From Oscillospiraceae bacterium (lineage in GTDB: Bacteria > Bacillota > Clostridia > Monoglobales > Monoglobaceae): a DNA stretch of 64,000 nt. Positions within the stretch are counted from its first letter, which is position 1; each line of letters opens with the position of its first letter. This document shows positions 39,038 through 50,313 of this stretch, piece after piece. The stretch covers positions 62,001 to 126,000 of the forward strand of contig SVKF01000003.1 in NCBI GenBank assembly GCA_015068605.1. The letters run 5' to 3'. Made by a program: the position numbers and the translations under genes. The notes under the pieces were generated by a model that saw nothing but the letters and a program-made list of their open reading frames with translations, did not search any database and had not been told where the DNA came from.

Positions 39038-39148
39038 ACTTCAGGGATTGGTGAAATTCCATACCGGTGGTAAAGCCCACGAGCCTTATTAAAGGTTGAT
39101 TTGGTGAAATTCCAAAGCCGACGGTATAGTCCGGATGAAAGAAGAAAG
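39038..39148 (+). promoter_or_regulatory. FMN riboswitch (RFN element)
   Basis: GGTGAAATTCCATACCGGTGGTAAAGCCCACGAGC...TTGGTGAAATTCCAAAGCCGACGGTATAGTCCGGATGAAAGAAG. Confidence 0.95.
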
Positions 39149-39159
39149 CAGATTTTCTG

Positions 39160-39189
39160 TACCCCGTGGAGTTTTCTGCGGGGTTTTCA
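39160..39189 (+). terminator. Riboswitch expression-platform terminator
   Basis: ACCCCGTGGAGTTTTCTGCGGGGTTTTC. Confidence 0.75.
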
Positions 39190-39212
39190 TATATAAAGAA
39201 AGGAATGATTTT

Positions 39213-39740
39213 ATGAAAAATAATTTTTATGCTAAGAAAATAACAAGAATTGCGGTTTTGGTTGCGATTTCGGTGCTGCTTCAACATCTTGTGCCATATA
39301 AAGTTGCAGGCTTTCTTGATATAGAACTATCGGATTTTCCTGCAATAATCGGAAGCCTTGCAATGGGGCCTGTTGAAGGGGTTTTAATTGAGCTTTTGAA
39401 AAATATTTTTCATCTTCCCGTTTCCGGAACGGGATTTGTGGGCGAGTTTGCGAATTTTGTCGTAAACGGAACCTTTGTTTTTGTTATCGGAATTGTTTAC
39501 AGATTTATGAAAACGAAAAAAGGTGCACTTTTATCATTGATATTAGGCACGATTGTTATGACCCTTGCGGCAATCCTGACAAACAGATATATTATGCTTC
39601 CGATGTATATGGAAGATGCTCCTGTCAGTGTTTACTGGAACATGATTTTTGTATTTATAACTCCGTTTAATTTTGCAAGAGGTATTGTGCTTTCGCTCTT
39701 GACATTTTTCTCATATAAGAAATTGCGCACACTCCTTTAA
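39213..39740 (+). CDS. ribU: ECF transporter S component, riboflavin transporter RibU
   Basis: Multi-TM; downstream of FMN riboswitch; LPVSGTGFVGEFANFVVNGTFVFVIGIVYR. Confidence 0.9.
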   Translation: MKNNFYAKKITRIAVLVAISVLLQHLVPYKVAGFLDIELSDFPAIIGSLAMGPVEGVLIELLKNIFHLPVSGTGFVGEFANFVVNGTFVFVIGIVYRFMKTKKGALLSLILGTIVMTLAAILTNRYIMLPMYMEDAPVSVYWNMIFVFITPFNFARGIVLSLLTFFSYKKLRTLL

Positions 39741-39747
39741 AAAATAC

Positions 39748-39776
39748 TTTACATTTTTGGGAAAATATGATATAAT
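39748..39776 (+). promoter_or_regulatory. Promoter of structured RNA copy R4
   Basis: TTTACA-17-TATAAT. Confidence 0.65.
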
Positions 39777-39782
39777 GACAAT

Positions 39783-39921
39783 GCGAAACAATTAAAAAAG
39801 CACACCGGTGTTTTTTGCTTTTAGGCAAAAACGCACGTTTATTTTCTATGCCTGTGTGCTGATAATAAAATTGTTTCGCAGCAAGTGCGTTTTTCGGGCG
39901 CAGCTTGTCTGCGCTTTTTTT
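39783..39921 (+). ncRNA. Structured RNA family copy R4 (compact form)
   Basis: GCGAAACAATT (39783-39793)/AATTGTTTCGC (39869-39879); AGCACAC (39799-39805)/GTGTGCT (39854-39860); pseudoknot AAAAACGCAC (39827-39836)/GTGCGTTTTT (39885-39894); terminator GCGCAG-cttgt-CTGCGC-T7. Confidence 0.65.
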
Positions 39922-39973
39922 AGTTAAACGCACTTAAACGCCAATCGTCGCGAAACAAAGCTGGCATAACAAA

Positions 39974-40004
39974 AAGACGGCTTTTGCCGTCTTTTTGTTA
40001 TGCA
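39974..40004 (-). terminator. murA terminator
   Basis: AAAAAGACGGCTTTTGCCGTCTTTTT. Confidence 0.8.
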
Positions 40005-41284
40005 ATAATTTGTTTTTCGTTTTTATCTTCCACAGTTCTTCTTGTAATCTGTGCTCCAAGTCCTTTAAGTTTTTGAACAAAGTTTTCATAACCACGGTCA
40101 ATATATTTAAGATTAAACACCTCGGTAACTCCGTCAGCCATCAGCCCTGCAATAACCATTGCGGCACCGGCTCTTAAATCCGTTGAAGAAACGGGTGAAC
40201 CTTTAAGCTTTTCAACACCCTCGATAACTGCAACTCTGCCGTCAACAGTAATCTGAGCCCCCATCAAGGTGAGCTGACTTATGTACTGAAATCTGTTGTC
40301 CCACACGTTTTCGGTGACAATACTTGTTCCGTTTGCAACAGACAAAAGGGCAACAATCTGAGGCTGGAGGTCTGTTGGATAGCCGGGATAGGGCATCGTG
40401 TTGACCTTGACCTTCTTAAGAGGCTTGTCTGCAATAATCCGCACACAATCATCGCCTTCAACAACCGTAACACCCATTTCGATAAGCTTTGCCGAAAGGG
40501 AATCAAGGTGTTTGGGAATAACATTGTTTATAACAACATCTCCGCCCGTTGCGGCGGCGGCAATCATAAATGTTCCTGCCTCAATCTGGTCAGGGATAAC
40601 GGAATATGAGCCTCCGTGAAGCTCGCTCACACCTTTAATTTTAATAACATCGGTTCCGGCACCCTTGATGTTTGCTCCCATAGAGTTAAGGAAGTTGGCA
40701 ACATCAACAATATGAGGCTCTTTCGCGGCATTTTCAATAATGGTCGTTCCCTCTGCCAAAGAAGCGGCAAGCATAGCGTTTATTGTTGCGCCAACGCTGA
40801 CCTGGTCCATATATATAGGACTGCCCACAAGGGATTCCGCCTGAATATCAACCAGTCCACGGTCAACAGAATGGGTTGCGCCAAGAGCGGTGAAGGCTTT
40901 AAGGTGGAGATTTATAGGACGAACGCCGAAATCACAGCCACCGGGCAGAGCAACCTTTGCGTGTTTAAATCTGCCAAGCAAAGCTCCCATAAGATATGAG
41001 GAAGCCCTGATTTTCCCGACCATTTCGTATGACGCTTCAAAGCAATCAAGATTAGTACAGTCAATAGTTATAACGCCTTTATCGGTAAATTCCGCCTTTC
41101 CGCCAAGCTTATTTATAATCTCGGCAAGAACATAGGTATCGGAAACTTCAGGAACATTGTCAATAACGCAAACGCCTTTAACCATAATTGCGGCAACGAT
41201 AAGAGCAACAGCGGAATTCTTTGCACCGCTGATATTAACCTCGCCACAAAGCTTTGCGCCCCCAAGTATTACAAATTTTTCCAT
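39998..41284 (-). CDS. murA: UDP-N-acetylglucosamine 1-carboxyvinyltransferase
   Basis: ISGAKNSAVALIVA; LPGGCDFGVRPINLHLKA; PYPGYPTDLQPQ. Confidence 0.97.
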   Translation of the reverse strand: MEKFVILGGAKLCGEVNISGAKNSAVALIVAAIMVKGVCVIDNVPEVSDTYVLAEIINKLGGKAEFTDKGVITIDCTNLDCFEASYEMVGKIRASSYLMGALLGRFKHAKVALPGGCDFGVRPINLHLKAFTALGATHSVDRGLVDIQAESLVGSPIYMDQVSVGATINAMLAASLAEGTTIIENAAKEPHIVDVANFLNSMGANIKGAGTDVIKIKGVSELHGGSYSVIPDQIEAGTFMIAAAATGGDVVINNVIPKHLDSLSAKLIEMGVTVVEGDDCVRIIADKPLKKVKVNTMPYPGYPTDLQPQIVALLSVANGTSIVTENVWDNRFQYISQLTLMGAQITVDGRVAVIEGVEKLKGSPVSSTDLRAGAAMVIAGLMADGVTEVFNLKYIDRGYENFVQKLKGLGAQITRRTVEDKNEKQIIA

Positions 41285-41457
41285 TAAAACACCAGCTTTT
41301 CTTTAGCTATTTATATAAAAATACCGTAAAATTCAACAGAATATATACATACACCGTAAATTGTATCATAAAATTATTAGCATTACAATAGTTTTTTGAA
41401 AAATTTATGATGTGGTGCGTATTTTTTTATTTTATCATAAGTTAGTTGAGAATTATG

Positions 41458-42018
41458 TCAGTTATTCTGCCCGGGTTCGATTATTGATAAATCGGGCAAA
41501 AGGGGCTCGGATAAATCGAAATGTCCGCCAAAATCGGGATTTTCGTTACCGCCAATATTAATTTTAACTTTTTCAATACCGTCAATTCCGCAAAGAGTGT
41601 TGACAATGGAATAAACCGCCATGGTCTCTTTTGTTGAGCCGCCCGTGTTGTGTTTTGCAAATTCTTCGGATAAATCAACTGTGCATATATTATCCTCCAA
41701 AGTTGCGGACAAAACGTTGACTTTTCCCGAAATTGATGGGTTAAGCTCCTCGGAAACGGGTCCGTTTATAAGAGTATGAACGATTGTTTCCAGAAATTCG
41801 GTTTCACGGGTGCTTACCGTAAGTGTCTCCGGGCAAAGATACATAACCGCATCGTCAGGATAGTAAAATGAAACCTCCTGATTTATTGTTTTTTCCTCCT
41901 GCTTTGACGGAGGAGTGGTTTGCGTTGCGGTTGGTTTCTTTTCTGCAGGGTCATCTTTGCAACCCGAAAACACTATAAGAGATAAAACGGAAATTAAAAC
42001 CAATAAAAATTTTTTCAT
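41458..42018 (-). CDS. GerMN domain lipoprotein
   Basis: Lipobox IVFSGC; VSFYYPDDAVMYLCPETLTV...ETIVHTLINGPVSEELNPSI...VDLSEEF. Confidence 0.85.
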   Translation of the reverse strand: MKKFLLVLISVLSLIVFSGCKDDPAEKKPTATQTTPPSKQEEKTINQEVSFYYPDDAVMYLCPETLTVSTRETEFLETIVHTLINGPVSEELNPSISGKVNVLSATLEDNICTVDLSEEFAKHNTGGSTKETMAVYSIVNTLCGIDGIEKVKINIGGNENPDFGGHFDLSEPLLPDLSIIEPGQNN

Positions 42019-42073
42019 AAAAACATCTCCTTTGGGAAATTTGTGTTAAGTCGCATGGTATACAGCTTTTGTT

Positions 42074-42424
42074 TTAAGTATATAAAACTGTATTTCCGTC
42101 CGGGTCGGTTACTATCAATTCTACGCCACCCCAAGATGTTTTAACCGGCTCAGGACAATCAACTCCCGCTGATTTCAATTTTTCATAAATTTCGTATACT
42201 TGACCATTTGTCGTAAAATACAAGTTGTTACAACAAGGTTGATTTTCTCCCTCAGGGATTGACCATATCCACAAAAGAGGCTCTTTCTCATTTGTGAGAG
42301 CAAGTGCTGCCCCGAAATAATCATCGGATTCCTTTTCCTGATGAACTTTAAAACCTAATAATTTATAAAAATCAAATATCTTTTGAGGTTGTTTAGAATA
42401 GTAATTAAGTCCGTGAAATTGCAT
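42074..42424 (-). CDS. VOC (glyoxalase/bleomycin resistance) family protein
   Basis: YYSKQPQKIFDFYKLLGFKVH...GGVELIVTDPDGNTVLY. Confidence 0.88.
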   Translation of the reverse strand: MQFHGLNYYSKQPQKIFDFYKLLGFKVHQEKESDDYFGAALALTNEKEPLLWIWSIPEGENQPCCNNLYFTTNGQVYEIYEKLKSAGVDCPEPVKTSWGGVELIVTDPDGNTVLYT

Positions 42425-42532
42425 AAAAACATCTCCTTACATATTCATTATACCACATTTTATGAAAATTTCAACACAAAAAAACGGCAAAGCCATATAT
42501 TATATAGCCTTGCCGCAATTTTTTAAACAAGA

Positions 42533-42712
42533 TTAAGCTTCAACCTTAACAACTTCCTTGCCTTTGTAGAAGCCACAAGCCTTACAAGCTCTGTGAGGCA
42601 TTTTGAACGCACCGCACTGTGGGCAGGCAATCATACCCGGAATGCTGAGCTTCCAATTTGCTCTTCTCTTATCTCTTCTTGCTTTAGATGTTTTTCTCTT
42701 TGGAACTGCCAT
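42533..42712 (-). CDS. rpmF: 50S ribosomal protein L32
   Basis: [59 protein letters not shown]; not in the ORF track because of short length. Confidence 0.97.
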   Translation of the reverse strand: MAVPKRKTSKARRDKRRANWKLSIPGMIACPQCGAFKMPHRACKACGFYKGKEVVKVEA

Positions 42713-42770
42713 TTTCTTACACCTCTCTCCAAAATGATATATCCAACAGATAAGCTAATATCTGCATAAT

Positions 42771-43274
42771 CTACTCAAAAAATTTATCAAGAACATCAAA
42801 CCTCGGGTCGGTCTCCCTTGTATCGCAGGAACACTCGCCTTCGTTAAGATTCTTTCCGCACTTAATGCAAAGTCCTTTGCAGTCATCCTTGCACAGCTTT
42901 TTCGAGGGAAGATTCATATAAATATTATTATAAACAATCTCGTCAAGCTCAACGGAATTTCCCGTATAGAAAATTATATCGGGATTTTTGTTTTCGTTGT
43001 CATCAAAAGGGGTTTCTTTTTTCAGAACTTCGGAAAATTCAATTTCCAAAGTATCTTCAAAAGGGGCAAGACATCTGTCGCAAATATACTCAATCACGGC
43101 ACTTGCCTTGCAGGAAAGATTGATTGAACCGCCCAAAGACACGAACTTGGCACTAACCTTAACAGGCTGTTTAAAGCGAAAATCAAATCCGTCAAGAGCT
43201 GAAAGGTCAACAACATCTTCTATGTTTAAAGCCTTTCCCTCAATGTTTGCGATTGACAATAAATCGACCGTCAT
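42771..43274 (-). CDS. DUF177 / YceD family protein
   Basis: CDRCLAPFEDTLEIEFSE, CKDDCKGLCIKCGKNLNEGECSC; upstream of rpmF. Track ORF extension to 43490 runs through tRNA genes. Confidence 0.93.
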   Translation of the reverse strand: MTVDLLSIANIEGKALNIEDVVDLSALDGFDFRFKQPVKVSAKFVSLGGSINLSCKASAVIEYICDRCLAPFEDTLEIEFSEVLKKETPFDDNENKNPDIIFYTGNSVELDEIVYNNIYMNLPSKKLCKDDCKGLCIKCGKNLNEGECSCDTRETDPRFDVLDKFFE

Positions 43275-43299
43275 AATAACACCCTTTGTTAAAACAAAA

Positions 43300-43375
43300 T
43301 GGTGGGCACAATAGGGCTCGAATCTATGACCCTCTGCTTGTAAGGCAGATGCTCTCCCAGCTGAGCTATGCGCCC
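43300..43375 (-). tRNA. tRNA-Val(UAC), CCA encoded; 53-61 mismatch
   Basis: GGGCGCATAGCTCAGCTGGGAGAGCATCTGCCTTACAAGCAGAGGGTCATAGATTCGAGCCCTATTGTGCCCACCA. Confidence 0.93.
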
Positions 43376-43399
43376 GTGTAACAACGCTTGAAAAAAGTG

Positions 43400-43475
43400 T
43401 GGTGGGCACAATAGGGCTCGAACCTATGACCCTCTGCTTGTAAGGCAGATGCTCTCCCAGCTGAGCTATGCGCCC
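43400..43475 (-). tRNA. tRNA-Val(UAC), CCA encoded
   Basis: Same as the 43300 copy but T-stem ATAGG/CCTAT fully paired. Confidence 0.96.
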
Positions 43476-43681
43476 GCACCGATTTAACATTCGCAGGATT
43501 ACCCACGAAAAGCGTCAGCAATTATTATACTGTAAACTTCTGAATTTGTCAAGCGATTTCGCAAAATTTCTTGAAAAATATTATTTTTTTCGCCAAATCG
43601 GAGTTAAAACAAAATAAGCTATGGCATAATGAAAACATTTCACCATAGCTTCATGTCTGTTTCTCGTCTTATGAAAATTGA

Positions 43682-43891
43682 TTATTCACCTTTTGATTCA
43701 AGATAAGCGTTAATCTTTTCAACAAGAGCGTCAGCGTCTGTTCCGTGAACCATACAAGCCTGTTCAATGCTTTCTCCGCTTGCGGAAGGGCATCCGAGAC
43801 AGTGCATTCCGATTTCAAGGAAAAATGGCGCTGTTCCTGCATCAAGCTTCAAAACATCCATTATAATAGTGTCTTTTGTAACTTTAGCCAT
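43682..43891 (-). CDS. DUF1858 domain protein
   Basis: ITKDTIIMDVLKLDAGTAPFFLEIGMHCLGCPSASGESIEQACMVHG pattern. Confidence 0.92.
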   Translation of the reverse strand: MAKVTKDTIIMDVLKLDAGTAPFFLEIGMHCLGCPSASGESIEQACMVHGTDADALVEKINAYLESKGE

Positions 43892-44043
43892 AATTTTCTC
43901 TCCTTATATATTTAGTAAAAATAAAATTCACAAATCATATTATACTACATTATGACAATTTTATCAAGAGGAAAAAATAAATTTATTGTTTTTTTATGGA
44001 CAAAAAGAGATTTCTGTATTAAAATAGAAGTATATACTGATTA

Positions 44044-45408
44044 TTGGAGAATAGAAATATGAAGCAAAAAACAGTTTTTGTATGTACTGAATGTGGGAAT
44101 AAATCCCCGAAATGGATGGGGAAATGCACTATGTGCGGAAAATGGAACACCATGGAGGAGGAAGTTATTTCGCCTGCGCCGTCGGGTGGTTTTTCTCTTG
44201 CACCAACCGAATCTCCCAAAAAAATCAAAGAGATTGACGAAACGAATGAAAGTCGTCAATCAACGGGAATGAGCGAGTTTGACCGTGTTTTGGGCGGCGG
44301 ACTTGTTAAAGGCTCTTTTGTTCTGGTTGGGGGAGACCCGGGAATAGGAAAATCCACCATTCTTCTTCAAATATGCGAATTTTTGGGGAAAACCTCGAAA
44401 ATTCTTTATGTTTCGGGCGAGGAATCCCCAACTCAGATAAAGCTTCGTGCCGAAAGACTTAAAATAAAGACGGAAAATCTGAAAATCTATTCGGAAACGA
44501 ATATGAACTATGTTAAAAATGCCATAGCTGCGGAAAAGCCTGATATTATCATTGTTGATTCCGTTCAGACAATGGTAAGCCCTGAAATTGGCTCTTCGCC
44601 GGGAAATGTGTCCCAGATAAAAGAGGTAACGGCAACCCTTATGCGAATTGCCAAGGATAACAATATCTCCATATTTCTCGTTGGACACGTGACTAAAGAC
44701 GGGGCGATTGCAGGCCCTAAAATCCTTGAACACATGGTGGATACTGTTCTTTATTTCGAGGGTGATAATCAGCAGGTTTACCGAATTTTAAGAGCGGTTA
44801 AAAATCGTTTTGGCTCAACCAACGAAATTGGGGTTTTTGAAATGGAGTCAAGCGGACTTCGGCAGGTTGCAAACCCGTCGGAGGCATTGCTTTCGGGCAG
44901 ACCTGATGACAGCCCGGGCTCTTGCATAACCTGCACAATGGAGGGAACTCGTCCTGTTCTTGCGGAAATTCAGGCGCTTGTTTCTCCAACCAACTTCGGA
45001 AACCCAAGGCGAATGACCCAAGGACCGGATTTAAACCGTGTTTTAATGCTCCTTGCCGTAATGGAAAAGCAGTCGGGGCTTCACATTTCGTCTTATGATT
45101 CCTATGTCAATATAGTCGGAGGCTTTAAGATTTCGGAAACGGCGTCGGATTTGGGGATTGTTTTATCTCTTGCCTCCAGCTTTCGCAATCGAGCGCTCGA
45201 CAGCGGAATTGTTGCAATCGGAGAGGTGGGCTTAACGGGAGAGACACGAAGCGTCAGCCTTTTGGAAGCCAGAATTTCCGAGGCGGAGAAAATGGGGTTT
45301 AAAACCTGTATTATTCCATACATAAATTCCAAAAGGTTAAAAAAGTTTAACGGCATAGATGTTATTCCTGTTCGAAACATACGGGACGCAATTAATAAAT
45401 TTTTGTAA
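44044..45408 (+). CDS. radA: DNA repair protein RadA
   Basis: CxxC zinc finger, GGDPGIGKSTILLQ, KNRFGSTNEIGVFEM. Confidence 0.97.
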   Translation: MENRNMKQKTVFVCTECGNKSPKWMGKCTMCGKWNTMEEEVISPAPSGGFSLAPTESPKKIKEIDETNESRQSTGMSEFDRVLGGGLVKGSFVLVGGDPGIGKSTILLQICEFLGKTSKILYVSGEESPTQIKLRAERLKIKTENLKIYSETNMNYVKNAIAAEKPDIIIVDSVQTMVSPEIGSSPGNVSQIKEVTATLMRIAKDNNISIFLVGHVTKDGAIAGPKILEHMVDTVLYFEGDNQQVYRILRAVKNRFGSTNEIGVFEMESSGLRQVANPSEALLSGRPDDSPGSCITCTMEGTRPVLAEIQALVSPTNFGNPRRMTQGPDLNRVLMLLAVMEKQSGLHISSYDSYVNIVGGFKISETASDLGIVLSLASSFRNRALDSGIVAIGEVGLTGETRSVSLLEARISEAEKMGFKTCIIPYINSKRLKKFNGIDVIPVRNIRDAINKFL

Positions 45409-45604
45409 TATTTAACAAAAATTGAAAATTTATGAATTTTTGCTTCAAATATGTTTGAAATTTTTAGAAATTGTGGTATAATATAAATAGTAAATTCTTA
45501 ACATTTTATCATAACGACCCAAGGCTTTATCGGGCGGTTAGATAAATGTAAATACTTCTTTATGACAAACAACAACTGACATACACTGAAAGGAGTGGAT
45601 ACAT

Positions 45605-46072
45605 TTGTTTGAAATAGGGGACAAGGTTGTTTATCCTATGCATGGGGCAGGCATTATAGTAGGAACTGAAAGTAAAGAAATATTGGGTGAAATGCGTGAA
45701 TATTTTGTTCTGCAGGTCACCAAGAAAAATATTAAGGTTCTTCTTCCTGTTGATAATCTGGAAAACACAGGTCTTCGCAGTATAGTTTCCGAGAAAGAGG
45801 CAGATGAGGCAATAAGCTTTTTTTCAGAAGTTGGCGAGGATGATAATAACAACTGGAACAAACGCTACCGTGACAATATGGACAAGCTTAAATCGGGGCA
45901 GATTAAAGAGGTTTGTTATGTTGTCAAGACTTTGCTTCTTCGTGATAAGAAAAAGGCACTTTCCAATGCAGAAAGAAAAGTTTTAAGCAACGCTAAAAGT
46001 GTGCTTTTGTCGGAAATAGAAACTGTTAAAAATATAACAACTCCCGAGGCGGAAAAGCTCTTGGGGTTATAA
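45605..46072 (+). CDS. CarD family transcriptional regulator
   Basis: MFEIGDKVVYPMHGAGIIVGTESKEILGEMREYFVL. Confidence 0.95.
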   Translation: MFEIGDKVVYPMHGAGIIVGTESKEILGEMREYFVLQVTKKNIKVLLPVDNLENTGLRSIVSEKEADEAISFFSEVGEDDNNNWNKRYRDNMDKLKSGQIKEVCYVVKTLLLRDKKKALSNAERKVLSNAKSVLLSEIETVKNITTPEAEKLLGL

Positions 46073-46087
46073 GCTTAAGGGATATTT

Positions 46088-47251
46088 ATGAAGGATTATA
46101 CTTGTACCGCTTTAATCGTTGCGGCAGGAAACAGCACAAGAATGAGCACTCTTGGAAACAAGCAGTTTCTGAGTCTTTTGGGTGTGCCGACTCTTGCAAG
46201 AACTGTTATGGCGTTTAATGATGCTGTGCAGGTTGATGATATAATTATAGTAACTAAAAAAGAATTAATAGGAGAGGTTAATGCTCTTTGCGTAAAATAT
46301 TCTCTGGATAAGGTCAGCCATATTATCTGTGGCGGGGAGTCCCGACAGGATTCTGTCAAGCGTGGGCTGGACGTTATCAGGAAGGAATGTTTTGTTGCAG
46401 TACACGACGGGGCAAGACCTCTTATTTTATCGTCCAAAATTGATGAGGCTATTCAGTTTGCAAAGGAAAACGGCTCGGCGGCATTGGGGATACCCCTGTC
46501 AGATACCGCAAAGGTTGTTGACGAGAATGAAAACATAACCGGAACTCCCGACCGAAGCACTCTCCGTCTTATTCAGACGCCGCAGATTTTCCCTCATTCT
46601 CTGCTGAAAAGAGCCTATGAACAAGCGGAAAATGATAGTTATACGGGGACTGATGATTGTTCGCTGGTTGAACATCTTGGTGAAAAGCCTAAATATATTT
46701 TTGGGGATTATAACAATATAAAAATAACAACTCCCGAGGATATTTTAAAGGCTGAAGCAATATTAAACGGAGGGAAAAAGACTATGCGAACAGGCTTTGG
46801 ATATGATGTTCACGCACTCAAAGAGGGCAGGGATTTGATTCTCGGCGGTGTTAAAATTCCTCACGAAAAAGGTCTCGATGGTCACTCCGACGCAGATGTT
46901 TTAATCCATGCCTTAATGGACGCCCTTTTGGGGGCGGCGGCGCTTGGGGATATAGGAAAGCTTTTCCCCGACAGCGATAATTCATTTAAGGGTATTGACA
47001 GCCGTATCCTCCTCCGAAAGGTCAGAGAGGTTTTAAATATAAATAATTTCGGGATTGGGAATGTTGATATAACTGTTGCGGCTCAAGCCCCAAAGCTTGC
47101 ACCGTTTATAGATGAGATGCGAGATAATTTAAGCGAAGATTTAGGGATTGACAAATCTTTTGTTTCCGTCAAGGCGACAACAACGGAGCATCTTGGCTTT
47201 GAGGGCAGAAAAGAAGGAATTTCCGCCTATGCAATTTGTACTATTTTATGA
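46088..47251 (+). CDS. ispDF: Bifunctional IspD-IspF
   Basis: N-term IspD ([21 protein letters not shown]), C-term IspF ([39 protein letters not shown]). Confidence 0.96.
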   Translation: MKDYTCTALIVAAGNSTRMSTLGNKQFLSLLGVPTLARTVMAFNDAVQVDDIIIVTKKELIGEVNALCVKYSLDKVSHIICGGESRQDSVKRGLDVIRKECFVAVHDGARPLILSSKIDEAIQFAKENGSAALGIPLSDTAKVVDENENITGTPDRSTLRLIQTPQIFPHSLLKRAYEQAENDSYTGTDDCSLVEHLGEKPKYIFGDYNNIKITTPEDILKAEAILNGGKKTMRTGFGYDVHALKEGRDLILGGVKIPHEKGLDGHSDADVLIHALMDALLGAAALGDIGKLFPDSDNSFKGIDSRILLRKVREVLNINNFGIGNVDITVAAQAPKLAPFIDEMRDNLSEDLGIDKSFVSVKATTTEHLGFEGRKEGISAYAICTIL

Positions 47252-47357
47252 TTTTGGAAGAAAAATGAAGAAAAGTGGAATATAATTAACAATAATTGAC
47301 TATAATTAGCTGTAATCACAGTTGAATTTTAGTCTCTTATTATGTAATATATAAGCA

Positions 47358-47384
47358 TTAGCACTCATTGATTTAGAGTGCTAA
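47358..47384. promoter_or_regulatory. CIRCE element (HrcA operator)
   Basis: TTAGCACTC-N9-GAGTGCTAA perfect. Confidence 0.97.
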
Positions 47385-47711
<327 letters not shown>

Positions 47712-47725
47712 TATATTGGAGGTAA

Positions 47726-49366
<1,641 letters not shown>

Positions 49367-49411
49367 GATAAATGAAATATCTCCGTTGTGATACGGGATG
49401 ATACAGACCAA

Positions 49412-49458
49412 GGCGATGTTTAAAAGTCTCTTTGACCTTTAAACATCGCCTTATTGTA
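49412..49458 (+). terminator. groESL terminator
   Basis: AAGGCGATGTTTAAA...TTTAAACATCGCCTTATT. Confidence 0.8.
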
Positions 49459-49511
49459 TCGAAGACACATTTTCTGAATTTCTTTTTCGTTTTTGGAGTT
49501 TTAATCTCTAT

Positions 49512-50303
49512 TTACATATATATGATATTTCCGTTCCTTGCATCATAATACAAATAGCTTTTATCCTCAAAGGATACCTTCCAAACGGGCAACGAAAGGA
49601 CGCTTTCATAAACTCCGGCACTCTTTCCGAGATAGTATCCGAATTTAATTTCTGTTATTTTCAGAGGCTTATCCGTTATTTTATCTCCGCGGATTGCAAC
49701 AAGAATCCCCTCAAGAGGCATTAATTTTTCTTTATACACGCTTATATTATCTTCTTTTATTATATTTCTGCCTCTGATTTCATCTATTCCCTTTTCCGAT
49801 ATATCAAATTCAATAAAGCTGTCAAAAAACTCTCGATTGTCATAAACAAGATTAAACCGAGCCACCGCCTTCTTTCCCGAGATGCTTACATAATCCTTGC
49901 GATACATTTCGGCATTTATCCTGTGTTCCTTCATATATTTCTCGCAAGCACTCAAAATATCTGCTTCGTTTAGTCCGATTTTTTGCTTTTCATTGGGTTT
50001 TATGACAAAAAGCTCATCATTCTCCGAAATCGTCCCATTCTTCCCCGTCAGCTTTTTCGCAAAGGGTGATTCGGAGGAAATCAGTCTTGACACATAACAC
50101 GCCGAATATTCCTCTATATTTTCAGGGAACATATCCGCTTCAAGAATGATATTTCCCTTTTCCAACACGGTTATAACATCCTTGCGTGTTTCGTCGTTAA
50201 TCCGCATATCCGACCTTTTTATTTGAATGTAATATATCAGGAAGAATATATTTATCACAACCAGAACAACGATTACTATTTTTTTAAATCGCTTCCAATC
50301 CAT
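49512..50303 (-). CDS. YycI-like two-component regulatory protein
   Basis: MDWKRFKKIVIVVLVVINIFFL N-terminus, single TM; paired with YycH-like gene. Confidence 0.55.
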   Translation of the reverse strand: MDWKRFKKIVIVVLVVINIFFLIYYIQIKRSDMRINDETRKDVITVLEKGNIILEADMFPENIEEYSACYVSRLISSESPFAKKLTGKNGTISENDELFVIKPNEKQKIGLNEADILSACEKYMKEHRINAEMYRKDYVSISGKKAVARFNLVYDNREFFDSFIEFDISEKGIDEIRGRNIIKEDNISVYKEKLMPLEGILVAIRGDKITDKPLKITEIKFGYYLGKSAGVYESVLSLPVWKVSFEDKSYLYYDARNGNIIYM

Positions 50304-50313
50304 ATTTTCCTCC

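Noticed and set aside
42771-43490. 239-aa ORF with N-terminal repeat RIAQLGEHLPYKQRVIGSSPIVPT
   Set aside because: The N-terminal part is translation of two tRNA-Val genes; the real DUF177 start is at 43274.
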